DNA from: Pholiota molesta
Lineage: Eukaryota > Basidiomycota > Agaricomycetes > Agaricales > Strophariaceae
DNA: 64,000 nucleotides
Assembly: GCA_014925825.1 (NCBI GenBank)
Contig: JACGCK010000023.1
Span: 372,001 to 436,000 of the forward strand
Reading direction: 5' to 3'
Translations under genes and position numbers: made by a program
Notes under the pieces: generated by a model
Told to the model about the DNA's origin: nothing
The model's database searches: none
The model's input: the letters and a program-made list of their open reading frames with translations, nothing else
Shown: positions 47,631 through 57,222 of the stretch, in pieces
How positions within the stretch are numbered: position 1 is the stretch's first letter
Layout: each line of letters starts with the position of its first letter

Positions 47631-49122
47631 TTATGGGGTTGTTGATGCCAGCATCACCGCATAATCTCCAAGAGCACCCATCCAAATCCAAAAACCCGCC
47701 CAACCGCACCCGACAAATCCTTTCCAACAACTCGGGCGATTATCGAAGTCGGTACGATAAAGAATGCGGGCTAGCTGTAACGTGGCCAGGCCAACTCCGA
47801 GGTAGAAAGCTTCTCCTTGTGAATTTAGGTATCCTGCGTAGGAAATCAGTGCAAGAGAAGAGGCCGAGAGACCTGTGAGAATAGGTCGAGACCTCTCAGC
47901 AAATAAAAGAGCAGTTGACCGGATTCCAACTTGAACGTCGTCATGTTTGTCCTACATATCAGGAAAATATTAATATCGAAGCCTTGAACGAACGAAAGAG
48001 GAGATTAACCTGGTGTGCGTATATGCTATCATACACCAGTGTCCAGCATACGCCTCCGGCATACAGCGGGAGACAGACGCTCCAGTCGACGGTACCAGCC
48101 ACCGCAGACCATCCTAACAATGCTCCCCAGTTGTATGCAAGGCCTTGAAGAGTTTGGGTTATTGTTCATTGTCGGCCGAAAAATGATAAAGACATACCTA
48201 GAACGAACTGTGGCCAGTGCGTCAAGCGCTTCATCAATGGGTATACCGTCACTAATGACATAGAAGCAGCCCCGAGAAGAATGCTGTGGCGATAATGGAG
48301 GAGGTGAATATCCAATGAAAATGGTCTGAAAAAGGGAACATACCTATACGCATTCAGCTGCGTCAGCACACCAAGACCAGTCGTAAGTTGGGCGCCTAGA
48401 AATACAAGTGCCCGTTTTTGGGTTATATCGCCTCTAGCAAGAGGCCTATCTTTTGTACGCTCTGAACGATTTCATTGAGTTCTCGACTTATATGAAAGGA
48501 TACAGGAGGGGCGCACCAACGGACTTATCGAGATTCTTGTCCCACATATCGTTTATCGTGCACCCAGCCCCCCGCATAACAAGTGCACCAATACCGAACA
48601 GACTAAGGTATGTCAGTGGGGTCGTATATGGTAGTTCAAGGGCATAAGACGCCATAGTGATCGACCAAGCTACGGTGCAAACTAACGTGAGATTGAATGA
48701 AAATAGTAAGGATACGATGGACACCGACCACAGGGATAGAATAGAAGAAGCGTTCCAATGGGCTTATCTATACGTGTAAGATATAAGTAAGGCCTAGCCT
48801 TGGGTGGTAGATGGTCCACCCATGTTCTCTGACTCGGAGGCGACACAGCATGAGCGGTCGTGGTTGAGTTGGGCCTTTTGCCGGGGATGACGTGCCGAGG
48901 CTGCAGGAGGTTGCATTGGAATCGCGTATTCAGAAGTCGTGCATGGCTAAAGCGCAACCCAAGGGAAGAGCAAAGTTTTCTTGACGGAATAGAAAAGCGG
49001 CCCAACATCAGACATGCGTTATTATTGTCGCGTCCGCACAGGAACAAAGAAGCCATCACGCCCTGCGTGTCGACCCTGACGCTGTCTAGATTAGATAACA
49101 ACCCTGATTTACAACTCATCAT
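47631..49122 (-). CDS. COQ2: 4-hydroxybenzoate polyprenyltransferase, mitochondrial
   Basis: Prenylates 4-hydroxybenzoate in the inner mitochondrial membrane, the first committed joining step of ubiquinone synthesis. The N-terminal about 70 residues are Arg/Ser-rich and nearly free of acid after MASLFLCGR, as expected for a presequence. Then come [40 protein letters not shown] (first Asp-rich prenyl-diphosphate motif NDxxD), [43 protein letters not shown] and LVYDTIYAHQDKHDD (second motif). It ends [15 protein letters not shown] with the stop at 47631. The first ATG is at 49122; an internal ATG at 49056 begins a cleaner presequence and may be the real start. It converges on the Ytp1-family gene with 290 bases between. 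Confidence 0.92.
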
Positions 49123-49276
49123 TGGCAACTCTCATACGTGATTGAAGAAATATACAATTGTGTCAGATTTCACCTATTTGGTTCAAGATTGATATAAAAC
49201 GGTGCACCCAGTGCACGTAACAAATCCAGGTCAACAGCCAAGAAGTAAGATAACGAAAACTATGCAAAAAACGCGA

Positions 49277-50269
49277 CTACGACCACTCCTTGGCAAGTTT
49301 GAAGGACCATTCCCAATCTACGATAAGCAAAGTCAACGAATATATAGTCCTATAAATTATGCTTCAACATACCGGCATAGACCTCCCCATCATCATCAAT
49401 GACACGACTTCTGACGTTGTAAGACCCAGAGCGAGCAACCAGTCCAGATGGTGATTCTTCGGGATCAAAGTTCTTAGTATATGGTGTACCGTTAGGGGAA
49501 GGACCATAGGATCCTAGCATTTGTTCCAATTTGTCGACTAAGAAACGTTAGTTCGCACAGCGCCACCCGAAATCAGAAAGAGAAGATTCTTGCCTTTGAT
49601 GCCCGCCCTTTTCACCAATTGAATGTATCTTACACCCTGCCCACAAGTCAGATGTAGCGGCAAATCGATCAGATGTGGCTTACAGAAATAATCGAATGGT
49701 TCACTTTGAAAGTGATTCGAACGCTAAAGTTGTTGTTCAACTGCTATACTCATTTCAGTGAATTGAGTATTAGCTCACTTGTATTCGACACCTTCTTTAA
49801 TGACAATGGGATTCTTCTTCGTGTCCGCGAGTCGCTGTGTATCACTCAGATTGAACACAATCTCCTTGCCTTGTGGAAGTGTTGGAGAAGCTAGTTCCAA
49901 TGTCAAGACGGTGACCTAAATTATATAGTGACTAAGTGCGATCATTTTGGAAACGATGCGGATGACGACCTACCTTCGGACCAGTGGAGGCAGTTGTTGC
50001 GCCTGGAACGATGCCTAGCGAAGCTTTCCATCGGGCTAAACTTTCATCTTCAGCATCGAGTTTGGCATATTCATCGGCAGACTTCGCTGCTCCCGGTTTG
50101 TAACCTTTAGATAAACGATCAGTAACAAGGCTGCGTCGAGGATGGCCATTGATCCATACCAGGGGTGAAGGTAGGTTTGAGGTCTTCTTGATCGTCTTGC
50201 TGCCGAGCGACAAAGGAGATCAAAATAAGTAATTTAATGTAGCAAAATAACGACACTTACAGCTGACAT
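49277..50269 (-). CDS. RDI1: Rho GDP-dissociation inhibitor
   Basis: Extracts prenylated Rho GTPases such as Cdc42 and Rho1 from membranes and holds them in the cytosol as GDP forms. The exons give MSAQDDQEDLKPTFTPGYKP, DESLARWKASLGIVPGA, then VTVLTLELASPTLPQGKEIV, VIKEGVEYNNNFSIRVTFKV, VRYIQLVKRAGIK, DKLEQMLGSYGPSP, YTKNFDPEESPSGLVARSGS and DWEWSFKLAKEWS, the family's usual C-terminal tryptophan block. The first coding exon is only nine bases (ATG TCA GCT, 50261-50269). The last exon follows an intron at about 49312-49370, and the stop is at 49277-49279. All immunoglobulin-like sandwich motifs are present. Confidence 0.92.
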
Positions 50270-50690
50270 ACTGGGAGAGGCTGGATGGTGGATAGAATGT
50301 CGAGCAGTGCTTCGACAACGCCTACCTACAACTTCATGCACGATCGATTTCGCACGGGTGCTAGTGAACCGGCATTGGCCGGGAACAAAATACTTCCGTC
50401 CAGCGCCTAGATCAAGATTCAAGACCCCACATCCATTATGCCTTCCAGTTACAGTTATCGCATAATTTGGCTCAGAAAAGTATCAGAATAACCATGACAT
50501 GTCTTCAAAGGGATGCCTATATCTACAACACGATATCAAGTGAATCAAGCGTTAGACTTATATCCATATATATTTCCATTTGGCAGCGGCGATATATCAT
50601 GTGTGGGTGATGCTTGGATGGTGGAGCAAACAGTAAATATCTGAAGTATGAACCCAAGGGCCTGGCTCATAATTGGAGGACACCCAATTC
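50270..50690. other. Intergenic: RDI1 promoter and 3' flank of the CCCH gene
   Basis: About 420 bases between two minus-strand genes, AT-rich, with no convincing frame, repeat or RNA gene. Confidence 0.35.
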
Positions 50691-51341
50691 CTAGGAAGAG
50701 GGCTCGGGATGCATCCCCTCTTTAGTTTGATTAGTCCTTCATGAAATGCCATTTACATTGTCGAGGAACTTGATTCTTACCTCCTTTAAACCAACACTTT
50801 CCTTTGCTGAGGTGGAAGCATTTGGGCCCGTTCGGACAGGTATGTCCCCAGCAACATTGTTCGCCGTATGGACATTGTACTCCTGAAATTGAGCATTAAA
50901 GTACTCGAATAAAGAGAATGCGAACACTACGTACCATTCTTGAGCCAATTGCATGGTGCCTTTTTGGCATTATTTGCAAGCGAAACCAATTGCTCGGGAG
51001 TGAGGATGTACTCGTGAGAGTACTTGCAGATGCCAGCCTAATTTAGTGACATTGGTGAGTCACTATTGCGGATTGCAAGGTCGTTGACTCGAAACTTCTC
51101 ACCCCTTTAGAACATGTCATCAAATAAAACTCATTGCAAGGTGGAGGGTTTTCTAGAAGGCTAGGGTGTAAGATAAGGACAATATGGACCAAAAAACAAA
51201 TGTACGGACGTTTATGAAGGGGCTGGAAATCCATGGCCACGTCAGTAGTCCACCCAAAAGCTTGTAAGTCATGCAAATGATTTACCAAGGAAGGGTCGAT
51301 GGGCCGACCAGAAGGGCGGGCAGGAGATTGGGGGCTGATAA
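50691..51341 (-). pseudogene. 3' half of a CCCH zinc-finger gene, cut off by the retrotransposon
   Basis: This segment resumes the gene beginning at 58476. After the duplicated target GATAA it reads ISPQSPARPSGRPIDPSL, then PLHKQNPPPCNEFYLMTCSKG and ICKYSHEYILTPEQLVSLAN. Fingers seen are C-x7-C-x6-C-x3-H, and C-x8-C-x5-C-x3-H in CNWLKNGVQCPYGEQCCWGH, followed by CPNGPKCFHLSKGKCWFKG. The end GMHPEPSS stops at 50691. Such fingers bind RNA or act in mRNA control; the actual role is unknown. Removing the element plus one GATAA copy leaves an open, in-phase exon across the junction, so the gene was intact before insertion. In this copy the fingers lie downstream of the element and are separated from their normal start. 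Confidence 0.85.
51337..51341. repeat. Target-site duplication, left copy (GATAA)
   Basis: Five bases directly abutting the left LTR, repeated exactly at 57218-57222 on the other side. Five-base duplications are usual for copia-type integrases. Confidence 0.92.
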
Positions 51342-51755
51342 TGTTGAAAGGGTACACCGTAACCTAGATAGAGTAAACACAAGAATAAACTCAGACGTGT
51401 TACAAACGACTATATTGGATGAGCAGGTACCTAGATAGAGTAAACACAAGAATAAACTAGGTACTGTGAGTAAGGTGAAAGTACGAGAGGAAATCAGGAA
51501 ACTCACCTCAGACGTGTTACAAACGACTGAGGTGAGGGGGAGAAAAGTCTACGTATATATACTAAAAGTTGGGCCTAATGCCGCATTCTACGACAAGCGT
51601 CATTGTCCATTGTCCTCCGGAGGATAAAGAAAAAGGGTCGATGGCGAGGCCACGATTACCAAAAATGGTATTGTCGCGCAAGGCGCAACAATACGGCTCA
51701 AGCGCCTGTGGCCCGACGATGCGAGCCGCCCGATCCGACACGGTGGATCTCAACA
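51342..51755 (-). repeat. LTR of the copia element (3' LTR in element orientation)
   Basis: 414 bp, identical by eye to 56804-57217. It contains a palindromic GTATATATAC (51553-51562), a possible TATA box. It also has an inverted pair CTCACCTCA/TGAGGTGAG (51502-51536), a 30-base direct repeat (51362-51391 and 51429-51458) and a 20-base direct repeat (51392-51411 and 51509-51528). Confidence 0.95.
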
Positions 51756-51766
51756 CTCCTCCTCAC
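51756..51766 (-). other. Polypurine tract of the copia element
   Basis: On the element strand this reads GTGAGGAGGAG and abuts the 3' LTR, the standard place and composition for the plus-strand primer. Confidence 0.75.
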
Positions 51767-51807
51767 CGTGGACAATCATACTCCTCCTTAGGTAGGATCG
51801 TGGGTGC

Positions 51808-54800
51808 TCAGTGAATACCCAGAAATCCTCGTAGGCGCTTGAACTTGGTCTTGTCGAGGGCTTTGGTGAAGATGTCGGCGATGTTGTCATTCGTGTTGAT
51901 GTAGGATAATTTGATTTCCTTCGAGTGTACGCGTTCTCTGAGGAAATGGTATTTTATGTCGACATGCTTTACGCGTTGATGTAGCGACGGATCTTCAGAA
52001 AGGTTAATTGCAGCGTTGTTGTCACAGAGAATGGTGGTTGGTCCGGATGGCGGGAGGTTAATGCTGGAGAGTAATGTTCGTAGCCAGATCGCTTCTTTTG
52101 CGGATTCGAAAGCGGCAGTGTATTCGGCTTCGCAGGATGAGGAGGCGACTGTTTTTTGTTTTCGGGAGTTCCAAGATATGATGCCAGAGCCGAGAGTAAA
52201 GGCATAACCGCCAACACTCCTCCTGGTGTCCAGACAATTGGCCCAGTCAGAGTCGGTGAAGCCGACAAGTGTGATGGGATTAGTTCCACCAAGAATAAGT
52301 TGGAGGTCGCGGGTACCTTTCAGATAGCGTACGACGCGTATCGCTGCGTTCCAGTGCGCGAATGAATAGCAATCGAGGAATTGGGACAGTTGTTGGACAG
52401 CATAGGTTATGTCCAGGCGAGATGCGATGGCGAGATACAGGAGACAGCCGACCAGGGAGCGATAAGGAAGTTTTGCGAGTTCGGCGAGTTCCTCGGGAGT
52501 GAATTTTGAGCGATCCGGGCGGCGCAGCTTGAGGCCAGAGTCCATAGGTGTCTCAGCTGGGAAGGCGTCGGTTTGGCCGAACTGGGCGATGATCCTGTCG
52601 ATGAGAGCAGATTGGGAGAGGGAGACGGAGCGTTTTTGGCGATCGCGGGATATGGCAATTCCAACGAGTTGGGTGACTTCACCGAGATCGGAGATGGTCC
52701 AAATTTTCTTCATCTGAGACTTGAAAGCTTCGTTTGCGGCGGGAGAATCGGCGATGGACAGGAAGTCGTCGACATGAACGGCTGCTATGACAGTGCCGGT
52801 AGCATCTGATCTGTGATAGATGCAGGACTCACATGAAAGACGAGTAAAGCCCCAGGATAGCATGGCGTCATTCATGGTTTTATTCCAGATGCGCCCTGCC
52901 TGTTTCATCCCGTAGAGGCCGCGCTGCAGCTGCCAGACCCAATCCTCCTTCCCAGGCTCCTCAAAACCTTCCGGCTGCTCCATATACTGAACTTCGTTAT
53001 CCGGAAGGAGACCGTAGAGGAAAGCGGTTTTGATGTCGATTTGTTGAGCATCCCAGTCAAGAGCGCCGGCAATGTGGAGCAATATGCGCCAGGACTCCAT
53101 GCGCGCTGTTGGCGAGGTGGTGCTCGTGTAGTCGCGCCCATACTGCTGTTCGTAGCCCTTGAAAACGAAGCGGACCTTGCGGCGAGTGAGGCGATTTTTG
53201 TTGTCGAGTTTGTTGCGGAGCACAGCTTTGCAGCGACGTATTTTGTGGCCATGGGGAACGGAAGAGCGAGGAATGAGTTTGTAGACGCCCATGTCCTTCA
53301 AGGAATCGCATTCGTCCTTGAACGCGGCGGCCCATTCGGCCGCCTCTACAGGCGGGCGCTTTTGCGAGTCAGCCCAGTCCTTAGGCTCGCTATCGGCGCC
53401 AAAGCTGCAAGGGTCGATATTGGATGTGTCAGCGACCGCGGAAAGGATTTTGTCGATGCGGGTGGATGGGTCGGCGTCTTTGTCGTCGAGAGAAAGATGC
53501 TTAAAGATGTGTGAGACCTCTTCGACTGTTTCGTCAATGACGCGGGTGTCCCCCAACTCGCAGAGGCTCTCCCTAGCTTCTTTGTCAACCGTTCGGGGAT
53601 CGTTTCGTAACTCCTCCTGACGTATATCGGCAAGCCGTTTCCTCTGGTTCTCCTCCTTCTGTTCTGCCTTGCGTAACCGGCCTTGTTCAATCTCTTCCAG
53701 GGTCTTCTCCAGGCGGGATTTGCGCGCCGAGGGAGGTATAGCGTTAGCCGCGGCGACACGAGATGATCGGCGGGGGGGCTCAGGGTTGGGTAAGGGTTCG
53801 GGAACGTCAGGGATGGGCAAAGGTGCCTGAACGGCATGGTCAGCAATCGGCTCGCGTAGATTCGCTGGCAGTACATCGTCATCGTCATCGAAGTTGATGG
53901 GCGAGATGGAAGCGGATTTGGAGATATCGATGATGGACTGCGCTGGTGGGGTTTCCGCGGGGGGGGATGGGTCTGATGCCGGGGCAGAGTCAGGAGTGTC
54001 CGGGTTGGGTCGCTCGTGGCTTTCGATAAAACGGACATGGTAAGATGAGTAGATTTGACGGGTATTGCGGTCGTAACAGCGATAGGTCTTGGCGTTCTTG
54101 TCATAGCCGATAAGAATACATTCGATGGAGCGGTCATAGATTTTGGGATTGTTGCGGTTGAGTATGAGGACAAAGCATCGACAGCCGATCTCGCGCATGT
54201 AGGAGTAGTCCGGCGCCTGCTGGTGCCATGCTTCCCACCCCGAAATACCATTGAGTGAGCGAATGGGAGTGCGTTTGTGTAGGTGGGACGCGGTAAGGTA
54301 GAATTCCACCCATAGATCGGTAGGTGCCTTGGCATAGTTTCGCATGGCGCGCGCTTTTCCCATCAGCGTGCGGTGCAGGCGCTCGACGCGGCCAATGTGA
54401 GCGGAGGTGTAAGGGGCAGTGAGTCGTTGGTCAGATCCACGAGTGGCGAGCCAGGCCTCCATGTCATTCGACTTGAGTTCGCCGTTGTCAGTGTTGAATG
54501 TGCCGAGTTTGAGGCCAGTGAGATTTTCCTGAAGCAGTGTCCATGCTTGGAGTTGTGGAAAAGAATCACTCTTAAGTTTCAGAGGGATGCTCCAGTGGTT
54601 GCTCGTGCAATCATCAATTATATTCATAATATAGCGGTATCCTCCACGAGCTTCCACATCGCTCGGTCCAGTTAAGTCTACCCATACTTTCTCCAACTTC
54701 CTAGTAGCCCGATGTCCAACCCCTTCCTTGCGCTGCTTAGGCACACTAGTCTTCGTCTGCTTTCCAAGGATGCAAGAGTCGCATTTAGAAGGTGTAGCAG

Positions 54801-56625
54801 ACGAGACGGAGGGTGACATACCTTTAACCGTACCCTTGCGGGCCATGTCCTGAAGGACTTGGTAGCTGGGGTGGCCGAGACGGCGATGCCAGGTTTCCAG
54901 TCCGGGAGATGCAGTGACGGAGAGGGCATGCTCAGCCTGAGCTGAGTGTAGGTTCAGAGAGTATAGGCGGGTGGACTGGAAGGTGCCGCGAGCAATGACG
55001 GCGCCTGTGGACTTATTGGTAAACCAACAGTCATCGGATCCGAAGTGCGAGATGATGTGGGAGTCGTGAGCAAGCGCGCCGATTGAGATGAGGCGAACAG
55101 TGGCTTGTGGGATGAAGAGGACATTTCTCAGAGTGAGGTAGGCGCCGCGTGCGACGCGTAACCTGACGTCCCCGATGCCTGAGGCATCAATGAAGGATCC
55201 GTTAACTCCACGGACGCGGCGATTGGTGACAGGTTGAAGTGTGAGGAAGTCGTCGCGTTCAGGGGTGATGTGGCATGTGGCACCAGTGTCGGCGTAGTAT
55301 GGGTGTTCGTGTAAGGATAGGGGAGTGCGAGTGGATTGGTTAAGCGCCGAGGATGAGATATGGGCATTGTCGACATCTTTGACTTGGATGTTCCAGTCAA
55401 TAGTCGCTTTGAGAGGCTTGTCGTCTAACCAGATAGGATGCGCGGTGGGAGGAGTCTCCAAGTAGGCACCGTTCACGACGTGGCCTTTGAGATAGGCATC
55501 GCTAATGGAAGGAAGGGCAGCGCTGATCGCAGCGGAGTAAGCAGCGTCTTCGAGCATATCAGTCGAAGTTACGATGTCGTAGTCATCTGGATTGAAGGAT
55601 GAGGAGTCGACGTCGATGGAAGGGAGACCAGCGAATGCAACGGTGTCGGTAGGGGGATCGACGTAGACAATGAAAGCTTTGCCATGCTTGTCGACTCCAG
55701 CAACCGGAATCTTTCCAGTGGTGTTGGGAGTCGCAGCGGGTGCGCTAACGTTTCCAGACCTCGGTTTTCCGCGCTTAGCTTCGTTATCAGCAAGGCGCTG
55801 GGCTTTCGACTCGGCGATCGTCTTTCCGGCCATGCCACCCCCCTCCTGAATGCAGTACTTGGAGATGTGCCGCGGCTTCTTGCAGTTGGAACAAAGCCTC
55901 TGGTCGGTATTCTGGGAGACAGTAGCTGCGAGGGCGATGGAGGATGTGGGGTTTTGGCTGTTGTTGTAAAGCTGGAGATCGCGCTCGAGGTATTTGATGG
56001 CCATAGCCGCGGTAAATGGGGAGGAAGCGGTGGCACCGTCCATGTCGCGCTGCATGATGGCTTGAGTGTACTCCAGTCCGGGTCCAAGTGCCATAAGTAA
56101 TGCGATGTTGACGAGACTGTCCTTGGTGATGCCCCCGGGCATGTCGAAGGCGCGAACTATATTGTCGTGGAGTTTTCGAGCTAGGACAACTTGCTCGGCG
56201 CCGCGGGAAATGCGAATACCGAAGGCGTCCTGAAGCAGCTGGGCCTGGCGGACAGGTCCTTCGGCGACATGGAGAGTCTCCAAAATCTTCCAGCAATCAC
56301 GAGCGGTCGCCGCTTTCTCGATGAGGTCGGACTCGACCTTCGCGCAATTAAGATTGATGAACGCGCGAACGGATTTGTCGTTGATACCCCAGTTCGCATG
56401 GGCTTTGGGTTGCGTAGCGGAGGGGGGGCGTTCGAGAGAAGGGTTGGCGTCGATGTAATCGCCGAGCTGCATGAGGTTCAGGTGATTGACCATTAATTTG
56501 CTCCAGTCGAGCCAGTTGGCTTTAGTCTGATCAAGTTTCTCCCCGGTGAATGGATTTCCGGAAGAAGGCCGTGCAAGGGGTATGGAAGGATGTAGGGCAT
56601 CGTTCGGATCAACCGTGACGGCCAT
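51808..56625 (-). CDS. Copia gag-pol polyprotein, intact
   Basis: One open frame of 1605 residues from ATG at 56625. The Gag-like region covers roughly residues 1-240. A zinc knuckle, CSNCKKPRHISKYC, lies at 245-258. The aspartic protease has DTG at 446-448. The integrase has a His-Cys finger (H580, H585, C615, C618) and the catalytic triad D650, D713, E748, the last two 35 apart. An acidic/proline linker occupies about 870-1000. The reverse transcriptase has its core VHVDD at 1283-1287 (Tyr of YVDD replaced by His). RNase H has FTDSDW near 1457, SSCEAEY near 1497 and a CDNN Asp at about 1535. No stop or frameshift interrupts it and all catalytic residues are visible, so it could be active. 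Long frames in other phases over this region are shadows. Confidence 0.96.
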   Translation of the reverse strand: MAVTVDPNDALHPSIPLARPSSGNPFTGEKLDQTKANWLDWSKLMVNHLNLMQLGDYIDANPSLERPPSATQPKAHANWGINDKSVRAFINLNCAKVESDLIEKAATARDCWKILETLHVAEGPVRQAQLLQDAFGIRISRGAEQVVLARKLHDNIVRAFDMPGGITKDSLVNIALLMALGPGLEYTQAIMQRDMDGATASSPFTAAMAIKYLERDLQLYNNSQNPTSSIALAATVSQNTDQRLCSNCKKPRHISKYCIQEGGGMAGKTIAESKAQRLADNEAKRGKPRSGNVSAPAATPNTTGKIPVAGVDKHGKAFIVYVDPPTDTVAFAGLPSIDVDSSSFNPDDYDIVTSTDMLEDAAYSAAISAALPSISDAYLKGHVVNGAYLETPPTAHPIWLDDKPLKATIDWNIQVKDVDNAHISSSALNQSTRTPLSLHEHPYYADTGATCHITPERDDFLTLQPVTNRRVRGVNGSFIDASGIGDVRLRVARGAYLTLRNVLFIPQATVRLISIGALAHDSHIISHFGSDDCWFTNKSTGAVIARGTFQSTRLYSLNLHSAQAEHALSVTASPGLETWHRRLGHPSYQVLQDMARKGTVKGMSPSVSSATPSKCDSCILGKQTKTSVPKQRKEGVGHRATRKLEKVWVDLTGPSDVEARGGYRYIMNIIDDCTSNHWSIPLKLKSDSFPQLQAWTLLQENLTGLKLGTFNTDNGELKSNDMEAWLATRGSDQRLTAPYTSAHIGRVERLHRTLMGKARAMRNYAKAPTDLWVEFYLTASHLHKRTPIRSLNGISGWEAWHQQAPDYSYMREIGCRCFVLILNRNNPKIYDRSIECILIGYDKNAKTYRCYDRNTRQIYSSYHVRFIESHERPNPDTPDSAPASDPSPPAETPPAQSIIDISKSASISPINFDDDDDVLPANLREPIADHAVQAPLPIPDVPEPLPNPEPPRRSSRVAAANAIPPSARKSRLEKTLEEIEQGRLRKAEQKEENQRKRLADIRQEELRNDPRTVDKEARESLCELGDTRVIDETVEEVSHIFKHLSLDDKDADPSTRIDKILSAVADTSNIDPCSFGADSEPKDWADSQKRPPVEAAEWAAAFKDECDSLKDMGVYKLIPRSSVPHGHKIRRCKAVLRNKLDNKNRLTRRKVRFVFKGYEQQYGRDYTSTTSPTARMESWRILLHIAGALDWDAQQIDIKTAFLYGLLPDNEVQYMEQPEGFEEPGKEDWVWQLQRGLYGMKQAGRIWNKTMNDAMLSWGFTRLSCESCIYHRSDATGTVIAAVHVDDFLSIADSPAANEAFKSQMKKIWTISDLGEVTQLVGIAISRDRQKRSVSLSQSALIDRIIAQFGQTDAFPAETPMDSGLKLRRPDRSKFTPEELAELAKLPYRSLVGCLLYLAIASRLDITYAVQQLSQFLDCYSFAHWNAAIRVVRYLKGTRDLQLILGGTNPITLVGFTDSDWANCLDTRRSVGGYAFTLGSGIISWNSRKQKTVASSSCEAEYTAAFESAKEAIWLRTLLSSINLPPSGPTTILCDNNAAINLSEDPSLHQRVKHVDIKYHFLRERVHSKEIKLSYINTNDNIADIFTKALDKTKFKRLRGFLGIH

Positions 56626-56790
56626 AGCGAGAGCCTAAGAGGTGTAGTAGTGCGCGAGGGGAGCGAGGGGATAGTACGCAAGTTCGCGATGAGGGATGAG
56701 GAAGGTGATTGGCGCCTAGATGCGATCCAAAATAGGTAAGCGTGTAGGCGCTCGGTGATTGAAAGAGTTCGTGGTGTAGCTTTCAGCTTA

Positions 56791-56803
56791 TAGGCCCATA
56801 ACC
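56791..56803 (-). other. Primer-binding site (initiator tRNA-Met anticodon-arm type)
   Basis: Directly after the 5' LTR the element strand reads GGTTATGGGCCTA. This is complementary to the anticodon stem-loop of initiator tRNA-Met (CCCATAACC core) rather than to a tRNA 3' end. Drosophila copia uses the same half-tRNA priming site. The match is from memory of the tRNA. Confidence 0.7.
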
Positions 56804-57217
56804 TGTTGAAAGGGTACACCGTAACCTAGATAGAGTAAACACAAGAATAAACTCAGACGTGTTACAAACGACTATATTGGATGAGCAGGTACCTAGATAG
56901 AGTAAACACAAGAATAAACTAGGTACTGTGAGTAAGGTGAAAGTACGAGAGGAAATCAGGAAACTCACCTCAGACGTGTTACAAACGACTGAGGTGAGGG
57001 GGAGAAAAGTCTACGTATATATACTAAAAGTTGGGCCTAATGCCGCATTCTACGACAAGCGTCATTGTCCATTGTCCTCCGGAGGATAAAGAAAAAGGGT
57101 CGATGGCGAGGCCACGATTACCAAAAATGGTATTGTCGCGCAAGGCGCAACAATACGGCTCAAGCGCCTGTGGCCCGACGATGCGAGCCGCCCGATCCGA
57201 CACGGTGGATCTCAACA
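56804..57217 (-). repeat. LTR of the copia element (5' LTR in element orientation)
   Basis: 414 bp, the partner of 51342-51755, and by eye identical to it. The probable TATA is at 57015-57024 and the hairpin at 56964-56998. The polyprotein start is 178 bases past its inner edge. Confidence 0.95.
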
Positions 57218-57222
57218 GATAA
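57218..57222. repeat. Target-site duplication, right copy (GATAA)
   Basis: An exact copy of 51337-51341, immediately outside the right LTR. Confidence 0.92.

Larger units (their letters stand above)
51342..57217 (-). mobile_element. Complete Ty1/copia LTR retrotransposon
   Basis: A 5,876 bp element oriented on the minus strand, bounded by two 414 bp LTRs with TG...CA ends and a GATAA target duplication. Inside are a primer-binding site next to the upstream LTR, one uninterrupted gag-pol frame, and a polypurine tract next to the downstream LTR. The gene order protease - integrase - reverse transcriptase - RNase H defines the copia superfamily. The two LTRs read identical by eye over their full length, so insertion is recent. 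It sits inside an exon of a CCCH gene in the same transcriptional direction. Confidence 0.95.

Noticed and set aside
51043..51357. ORF reading from the LTR edge into the zinc-finger half as a functional new start
   Set aside because: Its first codon is GTG, not ATG, and it reads through the following intron; it does not produce the zinc fingers.
53346..54335. Long alternative-frame ORF (329 codons) inside the retrotransposon
   Set aside because: It overlaps the intact gag-pol frame in another phase and reads as low-complexity Ser/Pro/Arg, a shadow of GC-rich codons.
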